Notes under the pieces: model-generated
The model's input: only the letters and a program-made list of their open reading frames with translations
The model's database searches: none
Told to the model about the DNA's origin: nothing
Source: Victivallales bacterium
GTDB taxonomy: Bacteria > Verrucomicrobiota > Lentisphaeria > Oligosphaerales > Oligosphaeraceae
Assembly: GCA_017431185.1 (NCBI GenBank)
Contig: JAFRLP010000094.1
Span: 1 to 9,640, forward strand
Reading direction: 5' to 3'
Length of the DNA: 9,640 nucleotides
Translations under genes and position numbers: made by a program
Shown: in pieces, positions 1-6,362 of the stretch
Layout: every line of letters starts with the position of its first letter
Position numbering within the stretch: position 1 is the first letter of the stretch

Positions 1-51
1 GACCTGCCGCTTCTGCTCAAGGTCGCAGACTCGATGCCATGCTCGGGAATC

Positions 52-94
52 CCGTGGCTTGGCGGGAGGAAACTGGAATTTTCAGGAGCCACGG
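52..94. repeat. Stem-loop with 8-bp arms
   Basis: CCGTGGCT at 52-59 is exactly complementary to AGCCACGG at 87-94, and a weaker inner pairing (CTGGAA with TTTCAG) lies within the loop. A T5 run at 103-107 follows on the plus strand, but it begins 9 nt beyond the stem. That is too far for a typical intrinsic terminator. It could still belong to the 3' end of a gene lying outside the window to the left. Confidence 0.35.
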
Positions 95-105
95 TCTCGT
101 GATTT

Positions 106-137
106 TTAGGGTGGATTATTTGCCGTGAAAATCTGTG
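106..137 (+). repeat. Dispersed intergenic repeat, copy A (inverted copy at 9563-9592)
   Basis: The 14-nt core CGTGAAAATCTGTG at 124-137 is found exactly, in inverted orientation, at 9563-9576. Similarity extends on one side: TTAGGGTG at 106-113 matches the reverse complement of CACCCTAA at 9585-9592, with a similar AT-rich stretch in between differing by one indel and a few substitutions. The two copies bracket the whole gene cluster about 9.4 kb apart in opposite orientation. This could be a family of intergenic repeats or the ends of a mobile segment; two copies do not distinguish these. Confidence 0.6.
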
Positions 138-240
138 ATGAGGCTTTTTTTTACCCACAAAATACACAAAAGGGCGGATGCGATTCTGCAAGGGACACCT
201 GCTGCTCAAGACGCGCTGAGGCAGCACTGGCCCGCTGCCT

Positions 241-283
241 GTCCCCGTAAGGGAAAGAGGCCCTGCCTTTCCCGCACGGGGAC
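241..283. repeat. Central two-step hairpin of the inverted repeat
   Basis: The outer stem GTCCCCGT (241-248) pairs with ACGGGGAC (276-283). After symmetric 2-nt internal loops, GGGAAAG (251-257) pairs with CTTTCCC (267-273) around a 9-nt loop. This gives fifteen base pairs in all, GC-rich and perfect within each stem. There is no following T-run, so it is unlikely to be a simple intrinsic terminator. Confidence 0.7.
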
Positions 284-298
284 GATATAGAGGCCAAC

Positions 299-312
299 GG
301 TTCTTTAGAACC
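299..312. repeat. Small palindromic hairpin with TTTA loop
   Basis: GGTTC and GAACC flank a TTTA tetraloop. It lies inside the larger palindrome, and its loop design is the same as that of the longer hairpin at 9508-9531, which also closes on TTTA. Confidence 0.5.
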
Positions 313-370
313 TTTTGAGAAGCAGGTCCTCAAATGTGTTTTGTGTATTTTGTGTATTTTGTGGATAAAG

Positions 371-386
371 GGGTCTGAATAGTTAC
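371..386 (+). repeat. TCTGAATAGTTAC repeat, copy A, overlapping a stop codon
   Basis: TCTGAATAGTTAC at 374-386, preceded by GGGG at 370-373, recurs in the same orientation at 9550-9562, there preceded by GGGG plus one extra T. The left copy supplies the TAA stop codon of the minus-strand 1309-residue gene, so the repeat abuts or created the end of that gene. At the right end the motif is directly joined to the CACAGATTTTCACG motif; at the left the two are separated by the 150-369 palindrome and oppositely oriented. Confidence 0.55.
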
Positions 387-3300
387 TCGACCTGTTCAAA
401 AACCACCAGGCGGAAGCCCTTTGGGGGAACCTTGATTGGGAAGTTGAGCTGCTGACCGTCCTCCAGGTCATAGACGCGCTTGGCGATTGTCCCATTGAGC
501 AGGGAGAGGGCAACCTTGGCCTCCTCTGTCTTGGAGTCGTTGACAATGACGGCGAGGGTGCTGTGCGGGAACGAGTATGCCGAGACCAGCGCCGTTCCTG
601 TCACGGTTATGGGGCTGGCATCACTCCAGTATGGATGGAAAGTGAAGTCGCCCTTGTCATAGCCCAGGCTGTAGAGTTGCCTCTCCAGGATTTCTCCTTC
701 GTTGTAGATGCCTGCGCCCGCTTGGGGGCGAATGTCGTGCAGCAGGCAGTAGCCCAGCAAATGTCTGACAGCCCGTACCGCCTCTGGGGCCTTGACTTTG
801 CGGCGCCAGTATTCGCTTCTTGCCGGATTGTGCAGCATCGCCGCACGATTCAACTGTGAGACATAGACTGCGTTGGTGCCAGTCCTTGCGCCAGTGAAGG
901 CGCTCTGCATAAGAGACGGTGACAAGATGTCAAAGTAGTTTTCGGACCGGGCGACATCGGCTACATAGACTTCGCCGTCGAAGGTGAAATCGACAAGTCC
1001 GCAGATGGGAGGCAGGGTCTCATCAGAGGCGTGGTACATCAGCACACTGTCCTTGTCTTTGTCGCGCAGAAGTTTGCGAAGCCGTTTGGTGAAGGTGCGG
1101 TTGGCGTTGATTGGGTAGGTCTTGCGCGTATGCCCAAAGTCATCCTGCCAGCCACAGCCGTGAAGGGGATTGTCGCAGGCTCGTGGATATGCCATGTCAA
1201 CGTACATGTCGCGAAGTCCGACTTCCCTGTTCTGGATGAGCAGGTTCTTGTCGAACAGTTGCCAGTTGAGGAAGTCCGGATTGGCGACGCATCCAAATGT
1301 CCATACCCCTTGGTCGCGCGCCTTTTCGTTGTTTGTGGGGTAATCCTGCTTGAATTGTCCTGGTCCAGGCGGGGAACTGAGCCACCTTTCGCAATGCCAG
1401 GGCCATTCGGGGCAGAATGGGCTGACGCCATAGATGCAGGCGTAGAAGCCGTAGATGGGAGTGCGCTTGCCGGCGGCCACCACCTGGCGGTGCGCCTGGC
1501 CGCAGTCGATATAGGCGGGGTTGGAGTAGTTGAAGATGCGGAAGAATGTCCAGGGCGGTCCGGAGGTGATGGTGTCACCGCCGCGGATCATCCAGGGCCT
1601 GGGCAAGCGGCGAAGCGGTTTCACGGGGGTGGCCTGAAGCCCGAATGCAAAAGTGCGTGGGGTGGCGAGAACCAGTCGGGTGTCCACTATCCTGATGCAG
1701 GAGATTGCTCCTTCGGCTTTTGTCGTGGGAGTGATGATGAGGGTTTCCTCTGTGTTGGCCAGATGGGTGCCGCGCATGCTGTCGGCTCCCCAGAACAATC
1801 CATGGTCGGCATTGCCTACCCAAAACACAGGGTGCTCCATCAAGTTGCAGTGACAGCGCTTGTCCAGGACGCCGGATGGCAACACGGAATACTGCGGGAC
1901 AAAACTCGTAACCAGGCTGGACGCCTCCGGCGACATTGGAATGACCAGCGCCATGTCGTCTATTGCCGTCGGTTTCAACGGGTCGATGCTGGCGTAGGTC
2001 AGAGACAACCGCAGCCATCCATCGTACTCCAGGACGCCATTGACCGTGAGTTCAACCCCGTCCATGCAAGACTGGGTGCGGAAGTGGGTTTCCAAAGGTG
2101 TTTCCTTGGTGAGTGTCCAGGTGGCGGACATGTCCAGAATCTTCCCGTTGAGCCGGATGCTGATGGGTTTCGACAAGAGCCTATTTCCCTGGCTATGGAT
2201 CTGGCTGGGAAATAGTCTTCCTGCAAAATCGTAGGTCTGAGTCAGGCATTTGAGCATTGTGGCTGCCTGAATGGGCGTATGCCAGGGGGCTGGAGGAGCC
2301 GTCTCGATGCCGCCGTGAAAATCAGTCCATGGCATAACTGGGGCGGGCTTCTGGAAGAGCTGGTGATGAAGTGTTTTCTCCTGACTGTCAACCATGGATG
2401 TCAGGTAGTAGTCGTAGTCACCTGGTGGAAGGCTTGACAAATCCCAGGACAATGAGAAGCTGTATTTCGTGGTGTCCTCAAGGGGAAGCGCAATTTCCTG
2501 ACGCAAGGCAACCATGCCCTCTTTGTCCTTGAGCAGTTGGATGATTCTCTGGTCGGGGGGCAGCGTCGGGGTGAGCGCCAGTGTGGTTTCCAGGGTCTGG
2601 CTCTCTTCATGTACAAGCAGATGCCGAACCTTGATTCTTTCCGGCGAGAGGTATTTGAAATCAGCCTGGGCCAGAACATGCCCTTCTTCAGTGAGAGTGT
2701 AGGCGATGACGCCCTCCTTGGCCAAACCGCTGGCGTGGATGTTCACCTGTGTCCGTCCTGCCGATTGCCTGGAGTGGGCGGTGTGTTCATAGAGTTTGCG
2801 TCCTTTGGGGTCACAGCCCAGCAGTTGAAAAGAGCATTCGTGCTCGGCTGGAAGCGCAACTGTCATTTCGAGGTTTCCGTCGCTTCCAGGCAGTGTCTGA
2901 TAAGAAAAATCCATAGGTGGGCACTTCTGGTCAAGGACTGCCTTGATGAAGTTGCCCTGGTCGTCAAAGCGGCGCAACAAAGGTGATGCGGCAATGTGAC
3001 CGGTACTGGTTCCGCTGCTGCGGCACAATGAAACATGGAGCGTGTCCCCATTGACTGGAGAAATGCCCAGGTCGGCGAAGGGGACAGCCAATTCGGCGAC
3101 CCAGCGTGTGTTGTCCAGACGCTGTTTTTGCCGCAATCCAGGTGCGTTCCATTTTGGTGAAAGGTCCAGGGAGTCATAGACGACACCGGATGAGTTGAGG
3201 ATGAACTGCCAGTGCCGCCCTCCATGTTCCAGGTGGAATTCAATGCTCTCATCCTGCCAGACGTTTCCGTCATGCTTGGTGACGGTCGGGGGTCGGGCGG

Positions 3301-4312
3301 GTTTCTGTGTGTCAAACGCGAAATAGAGGTTTTCCTTATCATGGGCGACTGCCCATCGGCTGTCGGCGGAAAGTTCTCCGCTGTCGATGTCGAACGTGGA
3401 GTTGAGGGTGAAACCATATTCGAAAGCGGATATTACCCCATCCAGTTCAGGATGGGAGAGGCCCAGGCGATGAACAAGGGGGAGACTGATGTCTTCGAAG
3501 ATGGGACGTGTCTGCACATAGTATTCCTCCATCTCCTCGCGTTTGAGGGCATGGGGGAACAGGCGCACGTCATCCAGAAGGGTCAGGCCCCCCTCGTCTT
3601 TCCAGCCGCGCGTGCCGAGGTTGAGGATATAGTAGTCGTTTGCCGAAAGACGTGGGCGGCTGCGCTGAACTGTTTTTCCGTCAACAAACAGGGTGAGGTC
3701 GCTTGGCGTCCAGGAGGCGCAGACAAAGTGCCATCCCCCCCGTTTCCAGTGCCTTATGTCGCAATCGGCAAAGCACCATTGCTTCGAATCGTTATCCCCG
3801 ATGAGGAAGCGCAGGCGATTTTCATCTCGATGCTTGTAGAAGAGCAGTTCGTTGGAGCGTGGGGTGGAGTCATCATTGGCGGCCAGGAAGATGCGGAACA
3901 GTCCTTTCTGTGAACCGTCCCAGTCCTCGGCGCACATCCAGAACGCGATGCTCCCTTCATTTTTGGAAAGCGGGATAGGAAGGTGTGCCGAGGCGCTGAA
4001 GACGGCGCCAGTTGCGGACTCCACACCGGTGCGCATGGCCATGCCACGCTGGCTGGAGACGAAAAGACGCCCTGCGTCCACTTTGGGGGTGACCAGCAGC
4101 TGGATGGATTGTCTCCCCCGCGACATCAAGCCAGGAAACACCGGGAGCGGTGCGCGGGAGAATTCCGTCATCCCCGTTTCCGAATCGACGTTTTTGCCAT
4201 TGTCGAAGTCCCAGACTGTCTGGGGAGAGTTCTGGGACAGGACAGTCAGGCTTATGGTCAGCAGAACTGCCATTGCCTTCCCTGCCAGGATGGGCCAACG
4301 AAATGTCGTCAT
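383..4312 (-). CDS. Large exported glycoside-hydrolase-like protein (LamG, CBM9-like, GH123/DUF6067-like)
   Basis: 1309 residues from the chosen ATG at 4312; a longer reading from 4381 would overlap the preceding gene and precede the signal peptide. The N-terminus (R5, K12, then hydrophobic AMAVLLTISLTVLS) looks like a Sec signal peptide, so the protein is probably exported. A LamG/concanavalin-like domain spans about 115-265 (SIAFWM, LTLFVDGK, LLDDVRLF). A CBM9/DOMON-like carbohydrate-binding domain spans about 285-440 (ELDG start, DENLYFAF-like strand, WQDESIEFHLE, RWVAELAVPF). Beta-rich linker regions follow. The block from about 690 to 1190 resembles the DUF6067/GH123-like family: GLFWGADS, then YVDMAYPRACDNPLHGC with a following D and G near 1035, then SDET near 1095 and FDGE near 1112, which are candidate active-site acids. 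A beta-sandwich ends the protein. It is the last gene of the operon, 26 nt after the pseudopilin. A glycan-degrading role is inferred; substrate and activity are unknown. Confidence 0.85.
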   Translation of the reverse strand: MTTFRWPILAGKAMAVLLTISLTVLSQNSPQTVWDFDNGKNVDSETGMTEFSRAPLPVFPGLMSRGRQSIQLLVTPKVDAGRLFVSSQRGMAMRTGVESATGAVFSASAHLPIPLSKNEGSIAFWMCAEDWDGSQKGLFRIFLAANDDSTPRSNELLFYKHRDENRLRFLIGDNDSKQWCFADCDIRHWKRGGWHFVCASWTPSDLTLFVDGKTVQRSRPRLSANDYYILNLGTRGWKDEGGLTLLDDVRLFPHALKREEMEEYYVQTRPIFEDISLPLVHRLGLSHPELDGVISAFEYGFTLNSTFDIDSGELSADSRWAVAHDKENLYFAFDTQKPARPPTVTKHDGNVWQDESIEFHLEHGGRHWQFILNSSGVVYDSLDLSPKWNAPGLRQKQRLDNTRWVAELAVPFADLGISPVNGDTLHVSLCRSSGTSTGHIAASPLLRRFDDQGNFIKAVLDQKCPPMDFSYQTLPGSDGNLEMTVALPAEHECSFQLLGCDPKGRKLYEHTAHSRQSAGRTQVNIHASGLAKEGVIAYTLTEEGHVLAQADFKYLSPERIKVRHLLVHEESQTLETTLALTPTLPPDQRIIQLLKDKEGMVALRQEIALPLEDTTKYSFSLSWDLSSLPPGDYDYYLTSMVDSQEKTLHHQLFQKPAPVMPWTDFHGGIETAPPAPWHTPIQAATMLKCLTQTYDFAGRLFPSQIHSQGNRLLSKPISIRLNGKILDMSATWTLTKETPLETHFRTQSCMDGVELTVNGVLEYDGWLRLSLTYASIDPLKPTAIDDMALVIPMSPEASSLVTSFVPQYSVLPSGVLDKRCHCNLMEHPVFWVGNADHGLFWGADSMRGTHLANTEETLIITPTTKAEGAISCIRIVDTRLVLATPRTFAFGLQATPVKPLRRLPRPWMIRGGDTITSGPPWTFFRIFNYSNPAYIDCGQAHRQVVAAGKRTPIYGFYACIYGVSPFCPEWPWHCERWLSSPPGPGQFKQDYPTNNEKARDQGVWTFGCVANPDFLNWQLFDKNLLIQNREVGLRDMYVDMAYPRACDNPLHGCGWQDDFGHTRKTYPINANRTFTKRLRKLLRDKDKDSVLMYHASDETLPPICGLVDFTFDGEVYVADVARSENYFDILSPSLMQSAFTGARTGTNAVYVSQLNRAAMLHNPARSEYWRRKVKAPEAVRAVRHLLGYCLLHDIRPQAGAGIYNEGEILERQLYSLGYDKGDFTFHPYWSDASPITVTGTALVSAYSFPHSTLAVIVNDSKTEEAKVALSLLNGTIAKRVYDLEDGQQLNFPIKVPPKGFRLVVFEQVE

Positions 4313-4338
4313 GGAAAATGAAGGTGGTGAGATTGCCT

Positions 4339-5016
4339 TTATTGGTTGATTTGGTATTTGGGATTGTCGAAATTGCCCCATGGCGGACGCAGGGCGGAGA
4401 CGTGCCCGTCTCCCCAGAGGCAGTTGCTGGTAGAGTTATGGCGGGTGGTCTGGATCCGTGCGGTGATGTTTGACGCATCGAACCCCGCCGCCTGGTATTC
4501 AGTGTCCGTGACGAAGATTTTTTCGGAGAGGCTCTTTGCGCCTTTCGCCGGATAGATGATTTTATCGTAGGCGGTTGGGTCGTAGGGGCAGTAGCGTCTG
4601 TGGTCTGTCTGGTGGATTTGGCCGATGCCGCTGTTGTTGGCGATGTAGTGCGCTCCGTAACTGACGTATGTCCTGCCGTTCCAGGTCTTCAGGCCCCCCA
4701 TGGTTTTGCTCAAGTCAGGTTGACTGGGACAGAGCGTGCTTTTTGCGGGAAGTTGGTAAAGCACCTGGATGAGAATGTGCCAGTCAGGGCTGCTTAGGGT
4801 GTCCCAGGCGCCCCAGTAGAGCGTCGGGATGGCGCCGCCGTCGTATTCGTCAATGTAGAACTGCTGGCACATGCCGATTTGCTTGATGTTCGACACGCAT
4901 GAAATCGTGCGCGCCTTCTCGCGTGCCTTGCTTAAGGCGGGAAGCAGCATCGCCGCCAGCACGCTGATGATGGCGATGACGACGAGCAACTCAATAAGCG
5001 TGAAAAATTTCCTCAT
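4339..5016 (-). CDS. Prepilin-type protein with H-X9-DG motif (pseudopilin)
   Basis: 225 residues from the ATG at 5016, chosen because GGAG lies 9 nt upstream and because it places the cleavage motif at the N-terminus; upstream ATGs at 5031 and 5040 lack such a site. Residues 1-9 are MRKFFTLIE, followed by a hydrophobic helix to about residue 28 and then LSKAREKAR. This is the class III signal of type IV pilins and type II secretion pseudopilins, processed by a prepilin peptidase, with Glu at +5. The residue before the cleavage point is Phe, not the usual Gly. The C-terminus has H193, nine residues, then D203-G204, the H-X9-DG signature of a pilin-like family expanded in Planctomycetes, Verrucomicrobia and Lentisphaerae. 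Five cysteines follow the helix. Likely exported or assembled at the membrane. Its place between sugar enzymes suggests a surface role in glycan handling; that is inference. Confidence 0.9.
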   Translation of the reverse strand: MRKFFTLIELLVVIAIISVLAAMLLPALSKAREKARTISCVSNIKQIGMCQQFYIDEYDGGAIPTLYWGAWDTLSSPDWHILIQVLYQLPAKSTLCPSQPDLSKTMGGLKTWNGRTYVSYGAHYIANNSGIGQIHQTDHRRYCPYDPTAYDKIIYPAKGAKSLSEKIFVTDTEYQAAGFDASNITARIQTTRHNSTSNCLWGDGHVSALRPPWGNFDNPKYQINQ

Positions 5017-5031
5017 TGTCTTTTTCTCCAT
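5007..5031 (-). promoter_or_regulatory. Shine-Dalgarno site deciding the pseudopilin start
   Basis: On the minus strand GGAG is followed by AAAAAGACA and then ATG at 5016. This is the clearest ribosome-binding site of the four operon genes; the other three starts have only weak or no purine-rich sequence upstream. It supports the shorter pilin start over the two upstream ATG codons. Confidence 0.55.
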
Positions 5032-5071
5032 GAAGTGCAAAAAGCAACAATTTGCTGGACAAGAAGCGGAT

Positions 5072-6307
5072 TCATTGACTGTTGGCCTCTTTTCTCTGGA
5101 ATCTGGTTGTCCAATCCGGATTTTCCGGGCCGAAGTGCTTTAGCATCACAATGGGGTCCTGGTTGGACTCATTGACGATGGTCACTCCGGCCCGCGCCGC
5201 GGATTCCGAGACGAAATATTCGTCGTTGGTCAACTGTCCGTAACGGATCAGCGCCGGGGTTTCCAACGGCATGCCGTTGATTGAGCCATGACCCTGCATC
5301 ATGATCAGTCCATAGGCTGCGGCGTCCCGAATCACTGCCTTGCGGCCTGGCAGGACCGTCAGTTCCTTGGCGGAGACGGCGCTGGTTTTGTAGCAGATCC
5401 ATTTGTCCACATACCCGGCAGCCCGCATGGCCTCCTCCGTGTCCGCCAGAACGGGTCGCATGAAACGGTGTTTGCCGAATTCCGGATCGACATTGAGTTC
5501 CCAGTCAATGACATCCATCAGGTAATCGAAATCGCCGATGCGGTCTTTGGGGCAGTCCTTCCAGAGCAGGGCTTCGGGCACAAGCTGCTCGTCAACGAGG
5601 CTTTGGTACATGGCATAGACATCGCTGGCGAACTGCGGCTCATAGGTGCAGAGGCTGCCTGGGGCATGGAGAACGCCTGGCGGGACATCCCATCCTGTGC
5701 CAGGCTCCAGCCGATAGGCCTTGGAAAGGCTGGTGATTTTGTTGTCGCCTTTGGTGAAGTTCATCAGGCACTCCTTGACCTGTTCCCTGGTCGTGCCAGG
5801 CTCGAATCCGAAGAAGGTGAAGGGAAAATGTCCGCCATGGTTATTCAGTTGCGGCGGAAAATAGTAACATTCTGGTTTGCCACGCTGTCCTACCAGCCTG
5901 GCATGTTGTTCGCGGTGATGGATGTGATGCGGCAACGGCCCCAGGTTGTCAAAGAATTTGGAATATACAGGCCAGCATTGGTATTGGGACCAAAGGCGTT
6001 CCCCTATGAGTTTTGCGCCCAGTTCTTCGACGGCAGCCGTGAGCGGAATCAGGGTGTTGTCGTGGGCGACCAGGTGGCTGATTCCCTCATTCTTTCCAGT
6101 CAGCGGGCCATTGTCCGCAGGAGTGGTGCATCCCAACCATCGCTCATCAATGCCACCGCGTTGGCTGCCCAGTGCATAGTAGTCATCGGGATGCAGTTTG
6201 ATGCGTTTGCCTGGAATGCAGAAACTTCTGGGGACCCAGTTGGGCGCGAGGCGGAAGATTCCCTTCCCTGATTCAAAGGTGTCCTGGATTAATTGCTTGT
6301 GGTCCAT
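5072..6307 (-). CDS. Mannose-6-phosphate isomerase-like cupin protein
   Basis: 411 residues from the ATG at 6307; the frame stays open further upstream, but that part overlaps the end of the preceding gene. Features recall class I phosphomannose isomerases: a histidine-rich metal motif H128-I-H130 in [12 protein letters not shown], then KPE with E146, then [10 protein letters not shown] with H214. In the known family the zinc is held by Gln-x-His, a Glu in a KPE context and a later His before Ala-Ile/Pro-Gly, so the set appears complete with His in place of Gln. Overall similarity is not close enough to be sure of the substrate, so it could act on another phosphosugar or free sugar. No signal peptide is seen, so it is cytoplasmic. 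It lies 55 nt after the GHL6-like gene and 55 nt before the pseudopilin, consistent with interconverting a sugar released by the locus. Confidence 0.75.
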   Translation of the reverse strand: MDHKQLIQDTFESGKGIFRLAPNWVPRSFCIPGKRIKLHPDDYYALGSQRGGIDERWLGCTTPADNGPLTGKNEGISHLVAHDNTLIPLTAAVEELGAKLIGERLWSQYQCWPVYSKFFDNLGPLPHHIHHREQHARLVGQRGKPECYYFPPQLNNHGGHFPFTFFGFEPGTTREQVKECLMNFTKGDNKITSLSKAYRLEPGTGWDVPPGVLHAPGSLCTYEPQFASDVYAMYQSLVDEQLVPEALLWKDCPKDRIGDFDYLMDVIDWELNVDPEFGKHRFMRPVLADTEEAMRAAGYVDKWICYKTSAVSAKELTVLPGRKAVIRDAAAYGLIMMQGHGSINGMPLETPALIRYGQLTNDEYFVSESAARAGVTIVNESNQDPIVMLKHFGPENPDWTTRFQRKEANSQ

Positions 6308-6362
6308 GTTTTTTCTGTGCTGGTGGATGGTTGGGGGCAATTGTTTTTCAATGAGGTGACTT

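Larger units (their letters stand above)
150..369. repeat. Nested MITE-like inverted repeat, about 220 bp
   Basis: Three tiers of inverted repeat share one centre. The terminal arms at 150-171 and 348-369 match at 21 of 22 positions and contain CACAAAATACACAAAA. Middle arms at 197-209 and 315-327 match at 12 of 13 positions (ACCTGCTGCTCAA against the complement of TTGAGAAGCAGGT). A central hairpin sits at 241-283. The right terminal arm also has a partial tandem copy (GTGTATTTT repeated). No transposase is encoded and no target-site duplication is apparent. The structure resembles a non-autonomous MITE or a large structured intergenic element; transcribed, it would fold into one long stem. 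Confidence 0.7.
1..382. other. Gene-free, inverted-repeat-rich flank
   Basis: I see no convincing gene here. The only open frame of any length reads through palindromic sequence and overlaps the antisense of the neighbouring gene's C-terminus, and its translation looks like noise. The stretch holds a possible hairpin at 52-94, a repeat motif at 106-137, a run of eight T at 145-152, a nested inverted repeat at 150-369 and a second repeat motif at 371-386. It lies downstream of the stop codon of the last gene in the minus-strand operon, so some of these structures would be transcribed into the 3' end of that mRNA and could end it or protect it. No clear hairpin-plus-U-tract terminator is visible in the minus direction. 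Confidence 0.7.

Noticed and set aside
141..160. Intrinsic terminator at the T8 run (145-152)
   Set aside because: No GC-rich stem directly precedes the T-run on the plus strand.
150..369. CRISPR array or tandem repeat
   Set aside because: The repeated arms are inverted, not regularly spaced direct repeats, and there are no spacer-like units or cas genes.
151..546. 131-residue minus-strand open frame at the operon end
   Set aside because: It overlaps the C-terminus of the large gene in another frame and runs into the palindrome; the translation contains tandem HKIHK-type residues produced by the AT-rich repeat.
1031..2215. 394-residue plus-strand open frame
   Set aside because: It lies antisense within the LamG/CBM9/GH-like gene, its translation has no recognisable motif, and the minus-strand frame has clear domain content. 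Shadow of a GC-rich gene.
3212..3913. 233-residue plus-strand open frame
   Set aside because: Antisense to the LamG and CBM9-like part of the large gene; no family features.
5288..6271. 327-residue plus-strand open frame
   Set aside because: Antisense to the PMI-like gene, whose metal-site motifs make the minus-strand reading the real one.
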